DNA from: a virus
DNA: 64,000 nucleotides
Reading direction: 5' to 3' (one strand)
IMG/VR virus record: IMGVR_UViG_3300034104_006814
Location: 1 to 64,000 of that record
The number at the start of each line of letters is the position of its first letter. Position 1 is the stretch's first letter. The notes under the pieces are model-generated. The model did not search any database. It saw only the letters and a list, made by a program, of their open reading frames with translations, and was not told where the DNA came from. The position numbers were made by a program, and so were the translations under genes. Of this stretch, positions 7,821 through 16,092 are shown one piece after another.

Positions 7821-9712
7821 TGAAAAAGATATTATTTCATTCAAATTTTTCTAGAGCATTCACTGGTTTTGGGAAGAATGCTAAAAATATTCTTAGATAC
7901 TTATTTTCAACTGGAAAATATGAAATTATCGAAGCTGCAAACGGAATGCCCTTTGAGGGACCAGAAACTTTAAGACAACCTTGGAAAAGCTATGGAACAC
8001 TTCCCTCTCAACAAAAAGCCGAACAATTAAAAATTCAATTTCCAGGAATCGAAAATTCTTTTGGCTACGGCTCTGCAATGATCGATGAAATTATTGAATT
8101 AGTTAAGCCAGATATTTATATTGGGGCTGAAGATATTTGGGCATTTAATGGTTATTGGGATAAGCCTTGGTGGAATAAAATTAATTCAATTATTTGGACT
8201 ACGTTGGATAGTTTACCAATTTTACCAGACGCAGTAAATGCAGCACCTAAAATAAAAAATTATTACGTATGGGCTTCTTTTGCCGAAAAAGCAATGAAGC
8301 AAATGGGCTATAACCACGTTCAAACTTTAAGAGGATGCTTGGACACAAGCAAATTTTACAAGTTACAGGATTCTGAAAAGAATTTTTTAAAAACTCAATT
8401 TAATTTAAATGATTCGTTTGTTATTGGATTTGTTTTTAGAAATCAGTTAAGAAAATCAGTTCCAAATTTATTGGATGGATTTAATTTATTTAGAAATGCA
8501 AATCCAAAAGCGAATGCAAAATTACTGCTTCATACTCATTGGTCAGAAGGCTGGGACATTCCAAGACTTCTAAAAGAAAAGCAAATTCCAAATAATTTAA
8601 TTTTAACAACTTATTATTGCTCTGCGTGCTCAAGATATGAAGTAAAATCTTTTACAAAGCAAGGAATTGCTTGCAAGTATTGTGGTACTCAAAATAGTCA
8701 AAATACAACAAATGTAAGTGCGGGAGTTTCTGATGAACAGCTTAATGAAATTTATAATTTAATGGATGTTTACTGTCATCCATTTACAAGCGGAGGGCAA
8801 GAAATTCCAATTCAAGAGGCAAAATTAACAGAACTAATAACTTTAGTAACAAATTATTCTTGCGGAGAAGATTCGTGCTCTTCAGAAAGCGCTGGATTAT
8901 CATTAAATTGGAATGAATACAGGGAGCCAGGAACTCAGTTTATTAAAGCTTCTACATGCCCTAAAAGCATTTGCGAAAAATTAACGGAAGTGTTTTTCAC
9001 GCATCCAGATAAAAAAAATAAAATTGGAAAAATTGCAAGACAATGGGTAATTGAAAATTTTTCAGTAGAAGCTATTGGAAAAAAGCTTGAATGCATTTTT
9101 GATTCAATGCCAGACGCATCTTTTAATTGGAATAATGAAAAAGATATTGACGTTAATTACATGTTTCCACAAATACACAGCGATGAAGATTTCATTATTG
9201 ATCTTTATAAAAATATTTTAAAAGAAGATATTGATAAAAATCACTCAATATGTATTGATTTAGTTAATCATATAAAAAACGGAGCACAAAGAAATCAAAT
9301 ACATAGCCATATAATTGAACAAGCTAAACAAAAATTAAATAAACCTAAACAAATTGAATTTAAAGATTTGCTTGATGCTGACGATGAAGGAAAAAGAATG
9401 GCTGTAGTAATCCAACAATCTGGTGGAGACGTTTTAATGGTAAACGCCCTGTTGGAAAATTTAAAAAACCTATATCCAGATTATAATTTGTATATTTTTA
9501 CTGAATCAAAATTTTTTGATTTAATAAGAGACAATCCAGCGGTTCATAAAGTTGTGCAATATAATTCAATGTGCGACAATCTTCTATTTTTAGAGGGTCA
9601 GGGGCAACATAAAGGATTTTTTGAATTAGCATTTTTACCAACAATTACGACTCAAAAATATTTTGGATATCAACACAACGGGAAAGATAAACTTCAATTT
9701 TCATTAAAATAA
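7820..9712 (+). CDS. glycosyltransferase (GT4-like) fused to N-terminal half of a GT9 domain
   Basis: 630 residues. The first about 470 form a GT-B type glycosyltransferase: an NGYWDKPWWNKI region, FRNQLRKSVPNLLDGF, then VYCHPFTSGGQEIPIQEAK, the usual GT4 donor-site region with its acidic residue. A four-cysteine zinc ribbon (CSAC...CKYC) is inserted near residues 266-288. From about residue 526 a second Rossmann domain begins (MAVVIQQSGGDVLMVNALLE), matching the N-terminal half of GT9 heptosyltransferase-like enzymes. Its C-terminal half is encoded by the next gene, one nucleotide after the stop. Likely role: modification of DNA, phage proteins or host surface glycans; the substrate is unknown. 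Confidence 0.75.
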   Translation: MKKILFHSNFSRAFTGFGKNAKNILRYLFSTGKYEIIEAANGMPFEGPETLRQPWKSYGTLPSQQKAEQLKIQFPGIENSFGYGSAMIDEIIELVKPDIYIGAEDIWAFNGYWDKPWWNKINSIIWTTLDSLPILPDAVNAAPKIKNYYVWASFAEKAMKQMGYNHVQTLRGCLDTSKFYKLQDSEKNFLKTQFNLNDSFVIGFVFRNQLRKSVPNLLDGFNLFRNANPKANAKLLLHTHWSEGWDIPRLLKEKQIPNNLILTTYYCSACSRYEVKSFTKQGIACKYCGTQNSQNTTNVSAGVSDEQLNEIYNLMDVYCHPFTSGGQEIPIQEAKLTELITLVTNYSCGEDSCSSESAGLSLNWNEYREPGTQFIKASTCPKSICEKLTEVFFTHPDKKNKIGKIARQWVIENFSVEAIGKKLECIFDSMPDASFNWNNEKDIDVNYMFPQIHSDEDFIIDLYKNILKEDIDKNHSICIDLVNHIKNGAQRNQIHSHIIEQAKQKLNKPKQIEFKDLLDADDEGKRMAVVIQQSGGDVLMVNALLENLKNLYPDYNLYIFTESKFFDLIRDNPAVHKVVQYNSMCDNLLFLEGQGQHKGFFELAFLPTITTQKYFGYQHNGKDKLQFSLK

Positions 9713-9713
9713 T

Positions 9714-10862
9714 ATGGCTCACTTAATAGAAGAATATGCAAAATCGTTAGGAGTTAAAATTGGAAAACCTACTTTGTTAGATCATTTTTATCCAACACTA
9801 CACGATAAGTATATTACAATTCATGCTGACGATAAAATAGATTCGAAAAATTATGAATACTTTCCTCAAGTAATAAATTTATTAAAACCCTTTTTAGAAA
9901 AATATAATTATAAAATATACCAGATAGGCGGACATCAAGATCCTATTTTGCCAAATACAGATGCTTGTTTTCTAAACTTAAATTATAAGCAATCTGCTTT
10001 TTTAATAAAAAATTCTAAACTTCATATCGGTATAGATAGTTTGCCAATTCATGTTGCTAGTATTTATGATGTCCCAATTGTTGTTTTATATTCTCATATT
10101 TATTCATCTAACGCTTATCCATATTGGAGCACAAAAGAAAAAGTAAAAATATTAGAATCAGACAAAAATGGCAATAAAGCTTCTTTAAGCTATCAAGAGT
10201 CACCCAAAACGATAAGAACAATAAAACCAGAAGAAATTGTAAAATCTGCTTTGTCACTCTTGCAAATCGAAGATTGTTTAAATTTTAAAACATTAAAAAT
10301 AGGAAATCATTATCATATCCCGATAGTTGAAATTGTTCCAAATTTTCAAGCCTCAATACAAGATCAAAAAGATAAAACTCTTTATATTAGATGTGATTTA
10401 CATTATGATGAGCAAAATATAGCCTTTTGGTGCTCAAACCATAAAGTAAAATTAATTTCTGAAAAAATATTACCTTTAGATTTATTAAATTATTTTTCTT
10501 CAAAAATAGAACATGTATTCTTTAAGTTAAAAGAGTTCGATATTCCAGTTGATTACTTTAATCAAGTAAAAAAAACAAAAATAAATTTTACCATTTGCAC
10601 ATCAGAAAAAAAGCTACTACCCAAAATAAGAAATAAATTTTTTGATTTTAAGGTTGAACTTGATGATGTTAAAGAAAGGAGTTGTTCATTTGAAAAAATA
10701 AAATCAAAATTTTTTACAAATAAAATTATTGTATCTAACGCTAATTTATACCCCAGCGAAGCTCACTTAAAAATAGACAAAAAACTTGACACTATAAATG
10801 AAACAATATATGATGATGATGATTTCTGGAAAGATTTAGAGCATTATTATCTATATGAATAA
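9714..10862 (+). CDS. GT9-like glycosyltransferase, C-terminal half
   Basis: 382 residues. Residues 1-180 carry the GT9 C-terminal Rossmann domain (YITIHADDK, IYQIGGHQDPILP, FLIKNSKLHIGIDSLPIHVA, VPIVVLYSH), in which the SxxHIGIDSLPxHxA segment corresponds to the nucleotide-sugar binding site. The matching N-terminal half lies at the end of the preceding gene, so the enzyme seems split or requires both products. The last 190 residues are unassigned. The start ATG sits in a TAATATG junction. The end overlaps the next gene by 8 nt. Confidence 0.65.
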   Translation: MAHLIEEYAKSLGVKIGKPTLLDHFYPTLHDKYITIHADDKIDSKNYEYFPQVINLLKPFLEKYNYKIYQIGGHQDPILPNTDACFLNLNYKQSAFLIKNSKLHIGIDSLPIHVASIYDVPIVVLYSHIYSSNAYPYWSTKEKVKILESDKNGNKASLSYQESPKTIRTIKPEEIVKSALSLLQIEDCLNFKTLKIGNHYHIPIVEIVPNFQASIQDQKDKTLYIRCDLHYDEQNIAFWCSNHKVKLISEKILPLDLLNYFSSKIEHVFFKLKEFDIPVDYFNQVKKTKINFTICTSEKKLLPKIRNKFFDFKVELDDVKERSCSFEKIKSKFFTNKIIVSNANLYPSEAHLKIDKKLDTINETIYDDDDFWKDLEHYYLYE

Positions 10863-11562
10863 TTTTAAATTTAATGAAGATGGAAGCGTTAATTGGAGAG
10901 CAATGGTTAAAGAAGAGCACCTTTATCCAAATAAAGATTGGTTTGCGCTGCGCGGACAGTCCGTTCCAAATAGCGTTGAAGGATTGGCAGACAATCAACT
11001 TTTAATTAAATTAAGCGGCCTTAAAGAACTGGCAAAACTGCGAGGCTATAACCAAGTGAGTTATGACGTAATTAAATGTGAAAAAGACCACGTAGTCGTT
11101 AAATGTAAAATTTCTTGGAAAGCATTAATGGCTGATAAACCATCGATGGTTGCTCTTGAAGATCCGTGTATTTTTGAAGATATGGCAAATGCAACTTTAG
11201 AAAATACAAACGATTTTTGCGCAAAATTTTTAGAAACAATTGCCACAAATCGAGCTTTTGTTCGATGCGTTCGAAATTACCTAGGAATTAATATTGTTGG
11301 AGACGACGAAATTGATAAGTCAAAAAATAAAACTTTAGCGCATGAAAACACGGAGTCTAATATCGTAAACATTACACCTCAAGGTCTTTTGAAGAAATTA
11401 GCAAAAGATAAATTAGGTTGCAACAATTTTGATGATTTTAAAACTCACCTTCGCAAGCTTTGGCAAGAAGAAAAATATAAAAATGAAGAAGCAAAAACTT
11501 GGAATGACTTTACTGCAATTCCAGCTAAAGAATGCAGAAAATTAACTTCTTTTATTAAATGA
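10855..11562 (+). CDS. putative Rad52/Erf-like single-strand annealing protein
   Basis: 235 residues. LIKLSGLKELAKLRGY, alternating strands (VSYDVIKCEKDHVVVKCKISW) and then LETIATNRAFVRCVRNYLGI follow the order of the annealing-protein core, in which a conserved A-x-x-R-A-x-x-R-A/C-x-R helix follows a beta sheet. The C-terminal 70 residues form a separate charged helical domain. The assignment is by pattern only; a general conserved phage DNA-metabolism protein is the alternative. It is translationally coupled to both neighbours. Confidence 0.4.
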   Translation: MNNFKFNEDGSVNWRAMVKEEHLYPNKDWFALRGQSVPNSVEGLADNQLLIKLSGLKELAKLRGYNQVSYDVIKCEKDHVVVKCKISWKALMADKPSMVALEDPCIFEDMANATLENTNDFCAKFLETIATNRAFVRCVRNYLGINIVGDDEIDKSKNKTLAHENTESNIVNITPQGLLKKLAKDKLGCNNFDDFKTHLRKLWQEEKYKNEEAKTWNDFTAIPAKECRKLTSFIK

Positions 11563-12023
11563 AATCATATTCTATAAAAAAAATAGAATGCCCTGATGAA
11601 CTAAGATCAATTCTTGATAACCTTTTTCTAAAACATAAAAATTACTTAGATAATTTTCTGCATCCCCCATTTTTTGATTCAGAATTAGTTAAAACATCAA
11701 TATGCCATGAAAATTTATTAAATAGTCAATTTTCAGCATGGACTTTATTTAAGGATGAAGATCCTGATTCAATATTTATTGGATGTATTGCAAAGTTAGA
11801 AAAAATAAATAAAAAAATTTATTCTGAATATTTATTTTTGAACTCTTCTAAACGCGGCCTCCTTTTAATAAAGGAGGCTTTAAATTTTGCAAAAAAAAAT
11901 AATTGTAAAAAGTTCTTTTTAAGTATTTCCGATAGAAATCAATCCTTTTTAAAGGCTGAAAAAGTTTTAAGCAAAAGATCTTTTCAAAAATTTACGAATG
12001 TTTACGATTTAACTATATCGTAA
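11559..12023 (+). CDS. GNAT-like acetyltransferase candidate
   Basis: 154 residues. FIGCIAKLEKINKKIYSEYLF followed by SKRGLLLIKEALNFAKKNNCKKFFLSISDRN resembles the strand/acetyl-CoA loop/helix core of the GNAT fold, but the canonical Q/RxxGxG/A loop is weak. The start overlaps the previous stop (ATGA). The 3' end overlaps the convergent tail gene by 11 bp, so no terminator separates the two. Confidence 0.45.
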   Translation: MKSYSIKKIECPDELRSILDNLFLKHKNYLDNFLHPPFFDSELVKTSICHENLLNSQFSAWTLFKDEDPDSIFIGCIAKLEKINKKIYSEYLFLNSSKRGLLLIKEALNFAKKNNCKKFFLSISDRNQSFLKAEKVLSKRSFQKFTNVYDLTIS

Positions 12024-14904
12024 TTGTTTTTGTAGTCATTTCGGAAGTTCTGCGAGATGTATTATTATATTCTAGAACAAAACTTTCTATACCAACTTTA
12101 AAAGTGCCTACAGAATTTATCGGCTGTAAAAAATAAAAAGAATACTCTTTTGTGACCGAATTGAATTCAAAAATTCGTATTGCATTTGAAAATATTGGGG
12201 TGGTGCCAGTAACCGTTCTTGTTAAAACTTGAATATCTGAATTTGGTCTTATTATATATAAATTATAACCAATGACATTCACAGCAGCTTTCCAAGTTGC
12301 TTTTATTGCAATTGTTGTTGAATTAATATTTACTTTTTCTACTTTTGAAAAGAAAACTGATTGAGGTCTAGAAATAACCGAAGCATCACTATTAGCAATG
12401 TAAAAATAATTATCAGTATTTATATCTTTAGGAGATTCTCCTTCAATTATATCAAACTTTGTGGTACAAAATTCAGTTGCAAATACTGAAAATTCAGAAG
12501 CAGAATTTTCTATTATAGAATTTATTTTATAAACTTTATCTTTTTTATCCTTTAATCTTAAAGAGTAAATTGAGTTTTCGTTAAAACTCAAAGCGCAAAT
12601 ATTTTGGCGAACCAGTGAAAAGCTACATTCATTATAATAAATATCATTTCTATTAATATTTTTATTTGCACACGAAATGCCAGAATTGTGCAGAGTTACA
12701 TATGTACCACAAATAGTGAACGAATCAGATAAAGTTTGAAATGATTTTATAAAATAAGTACATTTTTCTACATCAAAATATGAATTATTTCCATCATTGA
12801 ATTGTTTTCTAAATAAAACATCCATTTTTGTTGTGTCAAAAAATCTTGAATCCAAACATGTATCTAAGAAAAGTCTAACTTCATTAAATGGAAGAGCGCA
12901 TACAGTCGATACATCTAAAATTTTTCCGAATTGTTTTCTATCTTCCATGTCAGTAGATAGTTTAATTAAATCTCCAACTCCATAAGCTAAAATTTTAGAA
13001 TCAATAGAGAAAGAAACATTACTGCTTTCTTTTGCAGTTTGAAATAAAATATTTTTTGCATATCGAATAGCTTGCCCTCTTGAAGTTATTCCCATTGGAG
13101 ATATTTGTTTTTTTAAAATTCCCCTTTTTCTTATTGCCTCAGAGTCTTCAACGTATTCAATTTTTGGTTTGTAAAAATCTCTTTTGTCTAAATAGGTAAC
13201 CTCAATAACAGTAAACTCATCATCTTTTTTAAGGTTTCCAAAATTAAAAATTCCATCCAAAACATCAGTTGAAGCTATTGTTCCTGATATGTCTTTTAAT
13301 CTATTATCGTCAAAAGAAATTATTGAATTCGAGTAATACACATTGCCATTAAACAATGACATTATGTTATTGATCATGTCATATACATTATATTTTTCAT
13401 TTATTAACGCATTAAATGAATATCTAGGTTCATAGCCCGAAAATGTATCTGGTACTCCCCAAAAAATTCCATTTTCATCACAGGCATCGCACCATTTTGC
13501 TATTTGGTATAATTCCCAAATGTCTATTTGATCAGATTCAATATAATTTCCTAAACCATATCTTTTATTTATTAAAAGATCCAAAAGAATCCAAGCTGGA
13601 TTATCCGTCCAGCCCAATTTAAAAGTTCCATCCCAAACCCCTTTATAAATAACATTAGAACCCCTACCTTGAGAGTATCTTAAATCTCTTCCCAAATTAT
13701 CAAAAGGAAAATAATTTGAAGGTATTAATATTTTTTTTAATTTACAATCAAAACTTCTTGCGGGCAAAGACGACATAGATCTTGAATCTATTTTTGTTGC
13801 AGCAATTGCAGAGAAAGGATAAGAAAAATTATTTGGAATGATTTCTGTAATTTTATCTAAATTTATATTTCTTTTTATTAATGTAGATCTTGTTTCTGGA
13901 GAAAGTTTAGTTATTTTTACGTATCTTTTTACTGGAAACCCCTTGGAATCAACTTTTGCTGGCGGTAAAAATATTGGTGAAGAAGTTTCAGATTTTAAAT
14001 CATAAAAATCATAATATTTAGATTCTTCGGCCTTTAAATAAGCTGGTCTATTTCCGAAAGATATGTTAAAATTATTAATTTCTGATGCAGTATAAAACTT
14101 AATAGAATTAAAGTATTTTATATTTAAATTACCACCATTATTTCCTTGAAGAATCATGTCTCCGACAGGAGATATGGAATAATCAACAACTTTATAATTG
14201 AGACTAGCAAAAAGAGGATGATATTGCTTTAATAAATCTTGACTTTTTAAAATAATATTTTTTCTATTATAATCCGATCCTTTTAAGAAGGAATGTATTA
14301 AATAATAACCTCCTAAAATTCTTGCGCTTGATATTTGGTTTATATCATCATTAAATTTATTAAAATCTAAAACAGAATTTATTTTATTTGATATATCTGT
14401 TTGAAAACATAAGTAATAATCTACATACTCATGTTTCCAAATGCTTAAATCTTTTATAAAATATGCAGAAGACACAACTCCATTTTCATAAACGCAAGTA
14501 AGTTCTTGAATTTGATTTACATTATTATAAATATTAGTTTGCAGTTGAGAAACGCTGCACCTACTATAAAAAGAACTTGACTGATTAAAGTACGTTCCAA
14601 TTCCTTGTTGAGAAGCTAAAATATAACTAAATCCAATACATGGATTAGTTGCAGACGAAACTTCACTAGAGCAATTTAACAAATAGCTTTCGAAGTCATT
14701 TACAACTCCATATTTTGTTAATATAGAATTATTTAAAGGAGAATATTTATAAGCTTTAGTTTGAGTATCTAATGAAAAATTTTGCGATAAAAAACTAGTA
14801 AAATTTAAAGTTGGAATTTCTAAAGTTGGATTACTCGAAGAAATAATAATAGAAAAAATTTCTTTTTGATAATTATATATAGTATAAAATTTTGGATTAA
14901 TCAT
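12013..14904 (-). CDS. tail tip protein, gpJ-like central/C-terminal part
   Basis: 963 residues. The middle contains the characteristic lambda gpJ region: KRYVKITKLSPETRSTL, then YKGVWDGTFKLGWTDNPAW followed by ILLDLLINKRYGLG and LYQIAKWCDACDE (phage tail-tip 'tail_3' domain). A fibronectin-like beta domain sits near the C-terminus (IKATWKAAVNVIGYNLYIIRP). In lambda these belong to one polypeptide with the N-terminal part. Here that part is the separate gene at 16093-19056, with another gene between. It is joined to the upstream gene by TAATATG. Role: tail tip assembly and host recognition. Confidence 0.85.
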   Translation of the reverse strand: MINPKFYTIYNYQKEIFSIIISSSNPTLEIPTLNFTSFLSQNFSLDTQTKAYKYSPLNNSILTKYGVVNDFESYLLNCSSEVSSATNPCIGFSYILASQQGIGTYFNQSSSFYSRCSVSQLQTNIYNNVNQIQELTCVYENGVVSSAYFIKDLSIWKHEYVDYYLCFQTDISNKINSVLDFNKFNDDINQISSARILGGYYLIHSFLKGSDYNRKNIILKSQDLLKQYHPLFASLNYKVVDYSISPVGDMILQGNNGGNLNIKYFNSIKFYTASEINNFNISFGNRPAYLKAEESKYYDFYDLKSETSSPIFLPPAKVDSKGFPVKRYVKITKLSPETRSTLIKRNINLDKITEIIPNNFSYPFSAIAATKIDSRSMSSLPARSFDCKLKKILIPSNYFPFDNLGRDLRYSQGRGSNVIYKGVWDGTFKLGWTDNPAWILLDLLINKRYGLGNYIESDQIDIWELYQIAKWCDACDENGIFWGVPDTFSGYEPRYSFNALINEKYNVYDMINNIMSLFNGNVYYSNSIISFDDNRLKDISGTIASTDVLDGIFNFGNLKKDDEFTVIEVTYLDKRDFYKPKIEYVEDSEAIRKRGILKKQISPMGITSRGQAIRYAKNILFQTAKESSNVSFSIDSKILAYGVGDLIKLSTDMEDRKQFGKILDVSTVCALPFNEVRLFLDTCLDSRFFDTTKMDVLFRKQFNDGNNSYFDVEKCTYFIKSFQTLSDSFTICGTYVTLHNSGISCANKNINRNDIYYNECSFSLVRQNICALSFNENSIYSLRLKDKKDKVYKINSIIENSASEFSVFATEFCTTKFDIIEGESPKDINTDNYFYIANSDASVISRPQSVFFSKVEKVNINSTTIAIKATWKAAVNVIGYNLYIIRPNSDIQVLTRTVTGTTPIFSNAIRIFEFNSVTKEYSFYFLQPINSVGTFKVGIESFVLEYNNTSRRTSEMTTKTITI

Positions 14905-14905
14905 A

Positions 14906-16081
14906 TTAAATAATTACGTTTTTGCATTTTATTTCAGAATAATAATCTGAAGACACTGGAGGATTGAGATTAATTTCTGAAGATAAATCTAAATTTGGTA
15001 AACCGTGATATTGCTGACAAAAATTTGTAGTATTTAAATACCAGTTATTTGCAAAATTTTTAACATCGCAACAAAAATTTGTAAAAAAAGTATTTTTACA
15101 GTAACAAAAATAAAAACCAGAAGAATTTCCAAAATCAATTATGCATTGTTGAAAATCATAAACATTACCATTTTTATCTATTGACGTATAAATTTTATTA
15201 AAATTATTAGAAAATAATTGAACGCGAGAAGAAAATGCACCTATAAATTCTCCAGAATAATTTAATCCACTATAGTAACCATTTATATCAGAAACTCCAC
15301 AAGAAATACAATCAGAATTGGGTGCATACCCATAATTGGAAATTAAATATTTATTTTTTAACAAACATATATTCTCACAATCTTCTATGTAAAAATCACA
15401 AAATAAATGTCCATTTTTAGACAAAAAATATTTTTTTTCTACATATGGATTTTGGCGCTGATAATAAAAATATATTAATCTATTATAAACAGTATCATTT
15501 GTGTTTGGATATAATTCTGGATTTATAAATATTGGAAAATGCCTTTCGTACCAAGGAACGCCAACTAAATTAAAATTTAAATTTGGATACGCCAAGTTTA
15601 AATTGGATAAAATATTAATTGAATTAAACGAGTTATTTAAATAAGTTAAATCTTGACTCTGCGGTATATTATTTTTTCCTATTTGAGAGTAACAGTATAA
15701 AATATTATTAAAATAAATAGGCAAGCATATCTTATAGTCTTCCGTTTGAGCTTCTATGCGAGATAATATTTTTTGTCTTAAATCTACAGTTTCTTGACTT
15801 TTTTCAAAGGTGGAGTCCCAAATATGCAAACTAGAAGGATCAATTAAATGATTTTTATATAAACCATCTTTTATTATAGAATACCCTTTATAGTAGTCGC
15901 ATATATTTTTGGATGAAAATTTTGAATGCAAACATATTGAATTGCTTGCATCGTAGAAAAAATTAAATATTTGAGACCCATTATTAAAATAATTAAATCT
16001 TAAAACCGTTTCAACTTGAATGTGCTGAAAACATAGTCCAGTTATTAAAGGATTTAAATCCCAATTATAATCAATATTCAT
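14906..16081 (-). CDS. hypothetical tail tip protein between the two J-like genes
   Basis: 391 residues, Cys- and Asn-rich (NTFFTNFCCDVKNFANNW, ICLPIYFNNILYCYSQIG), with no domain I recognise. Its fixed place between the N-terminal and central J-like genes, and the TAATATG coupling to the latter, suggest it is part of the tail tip. It shares the NFCxxY/CNFxxN style of the region following the J core and may represent sequence that is part of J in other phages (inference). Confidence 0.65.
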   Translation of the reverse strand: MNIDYNWDLNPLITGLCFQHIQVETVLRFNYFNNGSQIFNFFYDASNSICLHSKFSSKNICDYYKGYSIIKDGLYKNHLIDPSSLHIWDSTFEKSQETVDLRQKILSRIEAQTEDYKICLPIYFNNILYCYSQIGKNNIPQSQDLTYLNNSFNSINILSNLNLAYPNLNFNLVGVPWYERHFPIFINPELYPNTNDTVYNRLIYFYYQRQNPYVEKKYFLSKNGHLFCDFYIEDCENICLLKNKYLISNYGYAPNSDCISCGVSDINGYYSGLNYSGEFIGAFSSRVQLFSNNFNKIYTSIDKNGNVYDFQQCIIDFGNSSGFYFCYCKNTFFTNFCCDVKNFANNWYLNTTNFCQQYHGLPNLDLSSEINLNPPVSSDYYSEIKCKNVII

Positions 16082-16092
16082 TTTAAAATAAT

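Noticed and set aside
12797-12985. Plus-strand ORFs inside tail genes (also 16219, 17777, 18276)
   Set aside because: Antisense shadows of large, motif-supported minus-strand tail genes.
14906-16081. J gene disrupted by frameshifts
   Set aside because: All three frames are long and end and start in regular junctions (TAATATG between 14906 and 14904), so separate genes are more likely.
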